Shown here in pieces: positions 52,531-64,000 of a stretch of 64,000 nt of DNA. Under the pieces are notes generated by a model. The model made no database searches. It worked only from the letters and a program-made list of their open reading frames with translations, and was not told the origin of the DNA. Origin of the DNA: Dirofilaria immitis (Eukaryota > Nematoda > Chromadorea > Rhabditida > Onchocercidae); the NCBI GenBank assembly GCA_024305405.1, contig JAKNDB010000087.1, positions 6,140,501 through 6,204,500 on the forward strand. Reading direction: 5' to 3'. Position 1 is the stretch's first letter. Each line of letters starts with the position of its first letter. A program made the translations under genes and the position numbers.

Positions 52531-54310
52531 AATTAAAAGTCAGGCATAATCAAATTTGCATTTTTATTTCAAGCTGACATTGCTAATACGACGTAAATCA
52601 ATAAATATAATAACTAGCCAGATAGTGTCATTAGATTCCACTTTATTTGGAACATAATTTTATTACGCGAGAAAAGTAAACGTGAAAGAAGGAAAACACA
52701 AGATAACAACGAATAGAATGTTTGGTACCAGATGATACCATTACTTAAAAGCTTATTATATGACTTATTGAATATTTCGAATCATAATTCTAAGTAACGA
52801 ATCTGGTTAACTAATAATACTTAAATGGCAACCTATAATCATTTTTGCATAATTAATTACTAGACAATAATTATAATTGAAATTTTTGATCTGATAAAAA
52901 CTGATATATATGTGAGTGTTAGAAGATTATAAATTAAAATTTCTTTGATTTTAATTTTTCAAGAGAGAGAGGAAAGAGGAAGATGGAGTAAATTGAAAGA
53001 AATCTCCTTATGTTAGCGTGATAGAATTAAGACGAATTTTCTAAAGAAGACTTATAATGTCATTTCCCATATCGCTTTAGCCTATCAAAACTTGCCATCA
53101 ATGACAACCTAATTTCGTACAATTCGAAGTGCTAGTGGATTTTGCAGAAATAAAAACACAATTAGTCATTTCTAATAATTATAATTACTGATTAATTATG
53201 AAGCATTTGTCAAAAATCTCATGTTCATACTATATTTTCGTCTCAACTGTATATAACGAAGCCGAAACATAGACGTCTTTTTGTCTTGTCCTTTCTAATT
53301 ATGTAATTAGCAATAAATAAATGAAGAGAAGAAAGACTATCCTTGCAAAGTCATGTTAATATTTCACATTTTTAAAACTCAAATCATGATAATTCATATC
53401 TCAGCCTTAATGAACATATAAATGATTATTACTCTTCTCCATGTTTGCCTTTATATTCTCTTTAAAAAAGAAATAAAATATTGTACATTCATTGGTGGCA
53501 TCATCCATCTATGTGCATACGTTTATCGTCGAGACCAAAATATTTGTGTTCCCCAAATAGCATTTGATAATTCTAAATATTTATATATTATTAAGTGATC
53601 TGTACAAGGAAATTCCTGAAGCAGTTATCAATGTTCATTATGAATTTTTGACAATTCAACGAGATATTCTTAGTCAATTCATTTATTTTTATGCAATTGA
53701 AAATATTCCTTTTGATGAACTCTGTAACAGCGATGTATCTATTATTGTATTCTGTCACATAGGCTTTCGATTAAGGTGGTTAGCATCACTTTGTATACAA
53801 GTCTACTGATCGACCTTCAAAACTAATTCAGCTTGTTTTTACTATTATACCTGTCCATTTTATTATTCATAATTACAATTGGTTGTTGTCCATCAACCTT
53901 CCGCATCTTCTTTAATCCCTTATTCATCTCCGTTTACCCTTTCTATTTTACCTTTTCATCATTCTTACCTATACCAAACAAATCTCATAAACGGCTATCC
54001 ATATCGCTGGAAAATGATTGTTAAAACTCGCCTGCTGATTTATCATCTTTTTCCCTTTGCAACTTATTTTCAATTTATTTGCAGAATCATTTCTATTCAT
54101 TCATAATACTGCAGTTTATTTTCCTATATACTTATAAACTTTTAATTTGATGTTCTGATTGTATTTATTATCTTATTGTCAAATTAATGTGAATCTGAAC
54201 GAAAATGTTTTTGATAAAATCGAATTTTATTCCATTGATTCCGACACGCCCTTTTATTTATGCTTTGTGACAGTCACCAGAATACTACTTAATTAGATTA
54301 TTTTGTCCTT

Positions 54311-54703
54311 TTATATTTTAACGTATATTCTTACTTTATATTTTAACGAAAAATAAATATATTTGAAGAAAGCATGGTTATAGAATCTTCCATTATAGAT
54401 GTTGAGATGTCCCCAGACTGAAGCATTCCTATCCCTGAAATCTGGTGAGCAAAAATGGATAAAAGAAAGATTTCTGTTGACAGTTTCAGCACCTTCAGCA
54501 TCTTCATTAATCGACATAGCTATCAGCTCCACAGAGCGATGAAGCATGTATGCATTTAAATTTCCAATTAGTTCTGATGAGCTGATTCTATTATCTTTTA
54601 ATTTGAATTTTATTCTTTCATCTAAAAATAATTTCCATCCTTCAATTTTTTTATTTTTATTATAGAGAAAATTTTGACAGTAAATGAAAAAGTTCTGCTT
54701 CAC
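54311..54703 (-). CDS. 130-residue ORF, possible exon, unrecognised
   Basis: The longest simple open frame in the right third of the window. Its middle part (about 54590-54400 on the minus strand) is less AT-rich than its surroundings and reads ELIGNLNAYMLHRSVEL, then AMSINEDAEGAETVNRN, then FCSPDFRDRNASVWGHL. The ends are AT-rich Lys/Phe/Tyr and look non-coding, so if real this is an internal exon of about 60 codons. No family, signal peptide or partner exon was identified. Confidence 0.22.
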   Translation of the reverse strand: MKQNFFIYCQNFLYNKNKKIEGWKLFLDERIKFKLKDNRISSSELIGNLNAYMLHRSVELIAMSINEDAEGAETVNRNLSFIHFCSPDFRDRNASVWGHLNIYNGRFYNHAFFKYIYFSLKYKVRIYVKI

Positions 54704-57700
54704 AACTCACTACTTCAGAAGTTTTTTTCGAAGCTGAAAATGTCTTTTTGTTGCCAAAAAAGACCATTTTATGTCTTTAGGTTTATCGTCGTTCCTTTTC
54801 CTCCATCTTTCACTTTACCAATATTTCCGCATGCATCATTTAACACAATCCTTTCTATCCATTTTACGGCTATGATATACGAAATTTTTTCAAATTTCAA
54901 CTAGATATCGACAAAAGCAATAATTTTTTTCGAGTATTTTTAACTCTCTTCATTTCGCTCCAGAAATGAAGAAATCTTCGTTTCCAATTTTCCGTTTAAA
55001 AGAAAAAAAATGAAAAAATATAACAAAAATGTTGATTGAAATATTAAATTATATAATGCACGGTTGGTTAACCTAATTTGTTCGTCCTTAGAAACGGTTT
55101 TGTAATGTATGTAGTTCGTTCAGATGATGACCTTCATCAATATTAAAGCCTTATATATTTGCCAATCATCTAGCATCTATTATTTTTTCATATTACTTCA
55201 TCTCTAGCTATTTTTAATTAATTTTTAAAATATCATATTCACTGTCGACACTAGTAATTTTAAAAGCGACATTTAAAGAAGAGGTAGCCAATAAAAGATG
55301 TAAGATATAGTTTCAAGAAGTTTTAAGTGTTGATTGTATTGCAACATAATATTTGCTCATTTATTAGAACCTGGTTCAATTTTCGAAGGAGATAATTTAT
55401 TTTTCGGTTGATGAAAAATATCTATCATATCTTCAGAGAAAAATAGAAATGATGATGAATCTAAAAATAACCGTGATGACTTTAAAAAAATCTGATTAGG
55501 TTAAGATCATAGTATAAATCTATTCATATGCATGTCATCTGTCACCATACTTAAATCTGGATAATTGTTCGATCTGAAAGTGGATAGAAAATCATATAAT
55601 TAAGGCCATCTGGATATTTAGTTCAATTGCTTTTTCGTATACTGCAGCGAAATAACATTTTTATAATTAATGAAATTCGATAGCTTTCAGCCATGACTAG
55701 ATATTATGACTTCTAGGAATTGCAAATAAGTATTGACTTGGAATCAAAATATTCCGTATGCATATCTGTAAAAAAATTCTAATGCTGGGATCATTCTAAA
55801 CAAAAGTATACGAATGAAAGTATGAGATCATGCAGAAAAATAAAATGAGAATAACGAAATGGCTATTTTCATTTCTAACATAATACATATTTGAAATTCT
55901 TTTTCTTTCATTGATATTGTTACTCAGTTGCCAGCACGAAATTTTTTTCCTTTGAATTAAATAGAATATTTGAAATCTATTAAACTAAATCAATTATTAA
56001 CGATTTTATATTAAAGGAAGATGAAAAGATTGTAAATGGGAATAAGAATATTCTCGCCTTGGTTACAGCATGTAAAACCTAATCAAAAATATTCTACAGC
56101 CGCTAATGTAAAACCACTTATGAAATGGATCATTGTACCATTACATTAAATAGTTCTAGAGAATAATTATTAATGGTGAAGATAATGTTAAAAAGGTGAG
56201 AACGATGAAATTTATTGGCAAATATTGATGATTTGAGAAAAACCAAACAATGCATTCAATAGTAATAATAGTATTTGATCATGGTGAAACTCTTTGAGAA
56301 TGGAAAGAATAAATTCTTTCCATTTTGATAATCTCTCATATGCCTTAGTGTTTCAAGCTGATTGAAAAAGCAAATTAAAATTCTTTATTATCTTTGGGAT
56401 TTTTTACACTTCAATGAATTGCTTTCCAAAACAATTTATGATTAAATTAATATTTTATAATTTCAAACAACACTTCTGATTTTGCATACTAGTTGTCAAA
56501 ATTAGATTTAAAAATTAGAATTATTTAGAAGAGAATCGTATGATGAAGAAATCTTTTACGATGCTTCAGAATTGTGAAATTTCTCAAAATTTACTTTAAA
56601 TAATGTTTTATTCTATTAAGGCATCGACTTCCGGAATATGTAACAAATTATGATGTAGAGATATTTATGAAAATATTTTCAAGTATTACACGTTTTTCAG
56701 AAATTACGGTATACTTTTTTTCAGTCCAACCGATTCTAAAGTCGTGAGATGAAAAATTGAATTGCAGGCAAGATTTATATAATATTAAAGATTTTGAAAT
56801 AATAATTCTCGAAGGACTTAGATGGTACAAAAGAATGCATTTAAATTCCACGAGTATCTTCACTCTTAAATTTTCATTCAAATGGAGAAATTATATAAAA
56901 ATTTGTTGAAATGAAATATTTTTGTCACAAGTTCGAATTGTTTTCAGCATTGTTAATTAAAACAATATCAGTCTTACTATCTGCTTGCTAATTGAATTAT
57001 AAATGACGCCATAAATTCGTCTTTTCAATTTTTGACCATATAATTAGCTCTAATCATTTAAAATTATCAAATTTAAGATTTTTACAATAGTCAAATGTTT
57101 GTTGAAGATAACAAATTTTTGTTTAATTTATTTAAGTTGTAAATTTTATTAATTTATTAAATTCACTTAGGATTGAATGAGCATTAATAAATAAATTCTG
57201 AACTTGAAAAGTTAAAATTAATTGCGATAATTATCACTTTTCATGTCGTAATACTAATAACAGAAGTAAAAGAAAATGCAAATATGTTACATTCGATGCA
57301 CTTAATATGGTCAATTATAATAATGAAATTATTGATGAGTTCAGTATGTTACTAACCTTGTACATTTGATTCCAGGCTTGCATCTTTTATGATCCTAATA
57401 GAGACAGATTATAGACATTCAAATTACAAATTTTACACCTTTATGAAAAGCGATATTGATAAATACAGTATTATTATTCCCAAAAATAAAAAATGATGCT
57501 ATGCAATTCTACAAGTAAGTTCTAATCTTTATCTCATTCTCATTCCTTGCTTCTTTTTAATCTTAAAAATCGTCCAAACATTTCATAAATTTTCAGAATT
57601 ATTTTCGAATTTTTTTCAGTTTTTTCATTTTAAATGGCGCATTTCCATTTCTCATAATAAATAGAGATATAGGGCCAAACGATAATCGATTTAATTCGCT

Positions 57701-58851
57701 TATCATTTTCAGCATTACATCATAGGTTATATTAATGTGAGTGTTGTGAGACTGAGGGTTGCAAAACAAGGTTATAAAATTACATTATAGTCAAATGACA
57801 TCTTTTATGATATTCAAAATTAATCGTGTGATGAATTGAAGATAGTGGAAGTCATTAACTTTCTTTAATAATTAATTTTAGTTCTTATTATTTTATATTT
57901 GTTGGTGCAAGTCGGTTATTAACTGTCGGTAAATTATAGTTTTGCATGATAATAAATGATTAACTCAGTAGAATCTCTATACCCATAAGTACATAACTTA
58001 TGTAATTTCTGAGTTTTTATCGCTTTTCTATATGCTTAGTATTCCACGTAAAATGAAGTTTTCTTATACTTCCAGCATATTTCTGCAATTTTTCATAATT
58101 TGATAAGAATAAAGCGTAAACTGGACTTAACATTCAGACTTGCATTACTTAAAAAAATCTGCAACAATTATGAAGAAATAAAATTCAGACACTTTAGTTG
58201 AAAATTTCAACTACTATATCGCGATCGACATCCCATAACTAATTACTTCTTCTAATATTTGATTCAAATCTCCATATACATCTAATTACTTAATATGTTT
58301 TGCTAATGTACAGAACTAGGAAACCAAATATGTTTAATAAATACCGCTATTTTCTTAGTTCTTCTGCGCAAAAAGTGTTGAGTAATCAGAATATACGATC
58401 CATTTATTTGTCTGGAAGTTAAGTAAACATCATCAATGAAGTAATGTTTATATTATACAATCAAAAATTCTTTTGAAGTACTGTTCAGTTATGATGCAAC
58501 ATGTGCAGCGAAATGTTAACATATGAATGCTATGAAATCTACTCATTAGACCCAGAAAATTGTCGGTATTATGACTTTTTTTAATTTTATTATTGGAGCA
58601 TTAACCGCGTTTATTCAAGATTAAGCTCAAGTTTTCAGAAATTAGATTTTTTAATTTTTGAATTTTCAACGATATCATTAATTAATTTAACCAAATGAGT
58701 CATAAGTTCAAGTGACACTGCTACATAGCATAGTTGCTCTCCAGCATTCAAAATGATATTAAATCAGATCGATATGAGAAGTTGCGAAGTATAATTGTGA
58801 TGATCTGAATTATCCTATTGCGGACGTTTATTTTGAACATAACTGTAGACT

Positions 58852-58911
58852 GAAAATGTGACCGTACTATGAATTATGATAGAAAATGTGACCGTACTAT
58901 GAATTATGATA
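58852..58911 (+). repeat. 30-base direct tandem duplication
   Basis: Two identical abutting copies, 58852-58881 and 58882-58911, each containing TGTGACCGTACTATG. Likely a recent slippage duplication. Confidence 0.92.
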
Positions 58912-59286
58912 GATGTAAACAAGCAAACTACAGTCGTTAATCATTTTGATCTCTCTCTACCTGTATCAACAAATAAATTAATCATCATCAATTAACTCAT
59001 CGCCATCATTCGTTCGGCAATGCATTAAATAAAGACTCTTTCCTTTTCATTCATTTTTATTATTTCTACTTCATCTCTTTTTCTCCGTTCACTGCCCTGA
59101 AAAAGTTCATATTTTGTCGTAGAATAATAATTTATGAAATCAGAATTGTACCTGTATGACCAATAATGTGTTTATCTTTCAACAAAATATCTCTTTTCGA
59201 CATTTACTATTGTGAAGTCTTCATCATTTGAATATTGAACCTATATAACAAACCTTTGAAAATTGCAATCAGAATTATTACAATCA

Positions 59287-59668
59287 TCAATTTTTATGCC
59301 CAGGTCTTGATTTCTGAGCAACCAGTGCATTTGAAAAATTTATAAAATTCTGAATATTTTCGTTAGAATCTATATCTTTTAAAATATTATTAGCTTGATA
59401 CAATATGTAGTTTTTGTTAAGATTTCTCTCTCCAAATTTTAAAAATTCTGAAAAGCAAAAGTTCTGCAAGCAGCTCAGCTCTCTTGTAGAACTTTTTGCA
59501 ATTCAATTCAATCCATTTTATGACTGTTACCCATTTGAAATGCCATATATAAACAATTATACGATTGTAGTGATCCCGATTGTTGGGAGAAGTTAGAGAC
59601 TTACGTAAATTTCCGTTCTTCGATTTCCTCATTATGCAAAGCTTATCCTCTTCTTCCGGTCCAATCAT
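59287..59668 (-). CDS. Candidate small two-exon gene, unrecognised
   Basis: I do not recognise this protein. Exon 59668-59605 begins MIGPEEEDKLCIMRKSKNGN and ends one base into a codon at a perfect GTAAGT donor. Exon 59447-59287 follows a strong TTTTCAG acceptor, continues in phase as QFLKFGERNLNKNYILYQAN, has an acidic/Asn-rich middle (DIDSNENIQNF) and stops after VAQKSRPGHKN. Total 74 residues, with no signal peptide or membrane segment. The reading frame also stays open upstream of the ATG for about 11 codons, so this could be the 3' end of a longer gene. Donor, acceptor and phase agreement together make chance less likely, but nothing homologous was recognised. Confidence 0.42.
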
Positions 59669-59669
59669 A

Positions 59670-62600
59670 TACTCGATCTTGTTCTCACATGTCTGTTTCT
59701 CTTAGCAATCTCGAGTACCGCAAGGATATTTAATACATATGGCTTTACAGCATGCTTAAATCCAACCTAACAAGAAGCTGCGGTAGTGGAAAAGCATTGC
59801 TCTTCTTTTTTCTTCCTTCTTGTTTTTTCTAAATTGTTTCCATCAGATGCAACAGGCCATAATCTAAGAAATACGCCTCCAAGTTCATTTGCCTTTCTTG
59901 TTAATTACATGATTACAATTTAGTCATTCAAAAAATATAACATACAATACAATGATAGCTTAGATATCAAAATCTTTGATCTATAAAGCTGAAACAGCTC
60001 AAATTTAATTGAATGCTAAATGGAAGTGAAAGATAGATAATGATATTAACAAATTTATTAATCTCTGCATATTATCTAAATCATGAAACTATTGAATTAA
60101 AAAGATTTAATCATTATAATTCAATGAATAGAATAGAAGATATTTAATAATGTGCAAAGGATAGATTTTTTTCAAAGGAAAATAATAAGACTCAAGAAAA
60201 GAATAATTTATTAGATGATTCTAGCCAAAAATTGATCTAAACTGAGTATTGATATTAATCCCAAGCGAGATTGCTGCAGTTGTCATGCTATGACACTTTT
60301 GAAGCGTTAATTTTGGCTACTACACATATTCTACACTACCACTATTCAATTTTCTTAATTCATTCAGTTCTTCCCTATCAATTCCTATTTCCTTCATTTT
60401 CTAAGCCCCAATCTTTCATTCATTTTCTCGACATATAACAACCTTATCTTTTTACTTATTATTATACGAGCTTATAGAATATTATATAAACTCAACCTCT
60501 CATACCAGACACTCTTCGCTTTAAACAAGCAAACTTTTTTGTTGATATTTGGATTGCAGCTTCTTAAAATTTTCAAAAATCTTTTGAATTATTTTGAATA
60601 GGCTACTTACTGCCTTCCTTTAGTTTGAATCAAAAATTAGAAAAAATTTTGTTCCGATTCTTCTTGCATTGACGTTGCTGTATCTTTTCAGCATTAGTTG
60701 ATCACGATTATTTACTGTATCCTCCAGTACCAATCTATTTTAAAAATCTTATCAACTCTTTTAACTTCTCCATTTAGAAACTTTTCCTAATTTCAAATTA
60801 TTGCTTCTGTTGCAAAATGAATTCTTTTTAATCCTGATCAGGAAGATAATCTTTAAACATCAGTCATTAAAATACTTTATAATAACAGATGCTTTTTGAA
60901 ATTTGATAACTTATTTCATCTCATCAAAAACCATATTCCCCTTATATATTACGGTAGATTTCACTTCATTGAAGGTTGCTGATCTCGTCAAAAAGTCATT
61001 TTCACAATTAAACAGGTGACAAAATTTTTAACTTTAATATTTTTGTGAATAATTTCTATTGAAAGTACTAATAAGAGAGAAAAAAATGATGATAAACAAT
61101 ACTTCTAGTACAGTAAATATTTCTAAATGAAAGAAAATTGAAAATGACATTTGTACTCATTGAAAACGGCTTCTTTTCAGATAAAAATGAAATATGATGA
61201 TTACTAGTGAAATAAATGATGCATGCACAACATGCGATTAACAATCAAATTTTATAGTATTGTAGAAAACTGATCACAAATAAGAATTTGCAACAATCGA
61301 ATCAATGTTCCAAATATTATTTCAACCTTGGAAAATTGATTTTAAACTTACACAATATTTTGCTCTCAATTTTTTTCGACATTCAATTATTTTATTTGAT
61401 TTGTTATAGGATTTTTTATTGATTGGAATGTATGGAAATAGTCATCTATTTTATTTAAATGTTAATATCCTAATTTAAACGATTCAAAACACTCGTACGA
61501 TATATTTTGGTTATATTTATTTATTATTATTTGCTTTATGTATATATATATATATATTATCATCATATTTGCATTTGAGTATATTTTCCTTCCGTTAAAT
61601 GTATTTTAAAAAAATTAAAAAAAAATCTTTTTGCAACCAAATAACAATCCCTGCTGACCTATATCTAGGTGATAATATTGATTGGATTTCAAAAATGAAT
61701 TTCATTTCAGCGTTAGCTGTGTGGTGTTAATAATTTCATAAAATTTTGACGACAAATTGAAATTTATAATTAGAAGAATGTGATAGATCTAAATTTCCAA
61801 ATGCTGTAGTTTAAGATTGACTCGAGATCAAGCTTCTTGCAGAGTTAAAAGTAGATTTAATGAAATTAAATATTCTATTCATTAATTCCCATTGAATTTT
61901 TTTATCAAATTCACTCACGACTTATACTATAAGCAGCAGTTAAATCCTAGGGTTATGATATCCTGTCGCTCCAATTTTTTGGATTACCTCATCTACTGAA
62001 GCAAGACTTGGCAAATGGTGCATGCTAAATGCATGATGCAGTTGCAATCGCTATTTCATTAGAGGATTACTGTAATCAGAAAGCAGTTATCTAATTGATT
62101 CACGGCAAGATGCCGATTGAGAGGAAATCCTAAATTTTGAATATCACTACTATTATGTTGATGAAAGAATAAGAAAAATATCGCAGCAAAATAATGGAGA
62201 TATGTATGTATCATTTTTAAGAGAAAAGTGACAAATGAATTTAGCCTTCGCAACCTCTTTCTATTCGATTATTTTTTCAAATAATATATCTTACTGTATG
62301 ATTAAATTTACCAGTATATTAGATATTTAATTTATAAAGAACAAGTTTACCTGTTGAATGTTTTATCTTATGATGTATTATTAGATAACAATGTCGATAA
62401 TCAAAAATCTTTGGATATCTTTTTGGTGGTATACTTTTCCAACTTATTACGGAAAATTGTTTCTTAAAGAAAAAATGATATATTATGCAACTATTATATT
62501 AATATTACAATGTTTGTACATCCATAAAAATAAAAAGAAATTTCAGTAAAACTTTAATGAAATTCCTTCTTTTATCATTTTATTATTTTGATAAATGCCA

Positions 62601-64000
62601 TATATTCTCATAGAAAAATTTAATTGAATAAGAATCTTGAAAATATTTATTCAGTTATCGTCGTTTTATTTTCAAATTTTATGTTGAATTGTCCATTCAC
62701 AGGAGAAAAATAAAGATGATAATTTTGGAATAACGTAATAAATTTAATGTAATCCTAACGAATGTTTTGACTATGTTCTACGAAATAATTATTATTTTTT
62801 AGAAAGTAAATTGTCAATTACAATTCTATGATAATCACTGCTTCAATAAAAGATATTTTTTTACCGGTACAGATATTTCACCGAAACAAGAAGACAATTT
62901 AATTAAAATTTTCGGTAGCACTAACAAAATTTGATTGGCAGATCGTTCCAAATAAATTGCATGATGAATTTAGTTGATAAGTATCGTTTGTCGCCTAATC
63001 ATCTCTATTTACACAAGCCATCGTAACTTCCATTTAAATTGTTTTCCAAATTCGTTTTGACTGCTATCTGCTTTCCACAACATAATCATCTAACAATTCG
63101 TGTGACAACACTTTTAGAAGTTCTCTTCATTTTTTTCAAGAAAACAAGATATTGTGGTGTCGGAATTCTCTGATATAATTTAAGTCTTGATCTCGATTTC
63201 GTTCGCTTTCTATTAAACTTAATGTTTAATATTTTATCGATGAATCGAAAATTATAATTTCTGTCGAAGGTTAGAAATTTTTATTCTTAGTCAATACTTT
63301 CAATGTTAATTCATCCAACAAGCGAATAGAATTTCGCTTCAGTTAGTCTCGACTTAGCTAAAAGACAACGAAATAGTCCGCAATACTCACAATTCATTTT
63401 CATAAAGAACTGATATTATCAGATTATCAAATGAAGGGGAAATTACAAATTGAATCAGTTAGAATATTCCAAACTGTACAGAATGTCTAGAGGATTCCTA
63501 ATTTTGTGTCTTTCTGATTTGAACAATCAAGCATATGTTCTCGGCATATCATATATAACATTTTTATATGAGGTCAGCTTGAATGATTAATTTTTACTCG
63601 ATTCAGATTAAAGTTTATCGTTTTTCTTCGTTAGCCCAATCAAATTTCTATTAATTTTTTTTTGTTTCTACAAAATACCTAAAGATTGCTTCATTAAAAA
63701 TGGTGAATGAAAAAGAGAGAACCTAAGGGAATTTCATTTGTTTATCTTTTATTAGTATCGTTTAATGCTTGCATCACATTTTAACAATCTTCATGTCATA
63801 TGAGAATAAGCATATATTTACTCACACCATTCATTATACATCATTAAGAATTGCTAAATTTTTTGCATCATTAAGAACTACTAAATTTAATTATTAAACG
63901 TATATTTTCATTGCTATTTCCATTTAAATAGCATTTGAAATATTTGATCAGCTAGAAATTGACAAATACAATTAGTTCATTGCAATTATTAATAAAATGC
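59670..64000. other. Gene-poor right end
   Basis: AT-rich sequence with a TA run at about 61541-61557 and short chance frames only. No gene, RNA or mobile element was recognised. Confidence 0.5.
61541..61557. repeat. (TA)n microsatellite
   Basis: About eight TA units in AT-rich intergenic sequence. Confidence 0.85.

Larger units (their letters stand above)
52531..59280. other. Gene-poor interval
   Basis: AT-rich, with no recognised family. The only sizeable frames are 53564-53809 (plus) and 54311-54703 (minus, entered separately). No transposase, reverse transcriptase or RNA gene was seen. Confidence 0.5.

Noticed and set aside
1..64000. CRISPR array, bacterial operon, phage or transfer RNA gene
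   Set aside because: No regularly spaced repeats, no ribosome-binding-site gene strings and no cloverleaf with a TTCGA-type loop were seen; the window is intron-containing animal DNA.

Overview
This window looks like nematode nuclear DNA. It is very AT-rich, with intron-dense genes, (n)TTTTAG/TTTTCAG splice acceptors, long introns and scattered microsatellites. The protein families (a DM-domain factor, a lamin-length invertebrate cytoplasmic intermediate filament, Vps18, a histidine acid phosphatase) fit a roundworm. A filarial-like (clade III) parasite is my inference from composition and intron size; species cannot be fixed from the sequence alone.

Layout. 1-2.6 kb: most of a histidine acid phosphatase gene on the minus strand, running off the left edge, with an N-terminal membrane anchor. 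2.6-10.1 kb: no recognised gene, but coding-like minus-strand exons of an unrecognised gene between about 5.8 and 7.5 kb. 10.1-14.1 kb: a complete seven-exon DM-domain transcription factor on the plus strand. 14.6-21.7 kb: a complete 26-exon vps-18 gene on the minus strand, convergent with the DM gene. 21.7-36.5 kb: gene-poor, microsatellites and one weak pair of exon candidates. 36.5-47.4 kb: a complete cytoplasmic intermediate filament gene on the plus strand, with two alternative first exons. 47.4-64 kb: gene-poor, with two possible small two-exon genes.

The four firm genes are unrelated housekeeping, structural or regulatory genes. There is no operon-like spacing and no sign of a mobile or prokaryote-like defence system.

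The most striking pattern is that three of the four firm genes are broken by single-base contractions, seven in all. In each case one extra base in a short homopolymer (A/T in at least six) restores both the conserved reading frame and the splice phase. This points to homopolymer under-calling in the assembly rather than to pseudogenes, and it matters for anyone reading this region automatically. I did not find a convincing novel biological system. The most novel-looking items are the two small genes, the unrecognised minus-strand gene and the alternative intermediate-filament head exon.
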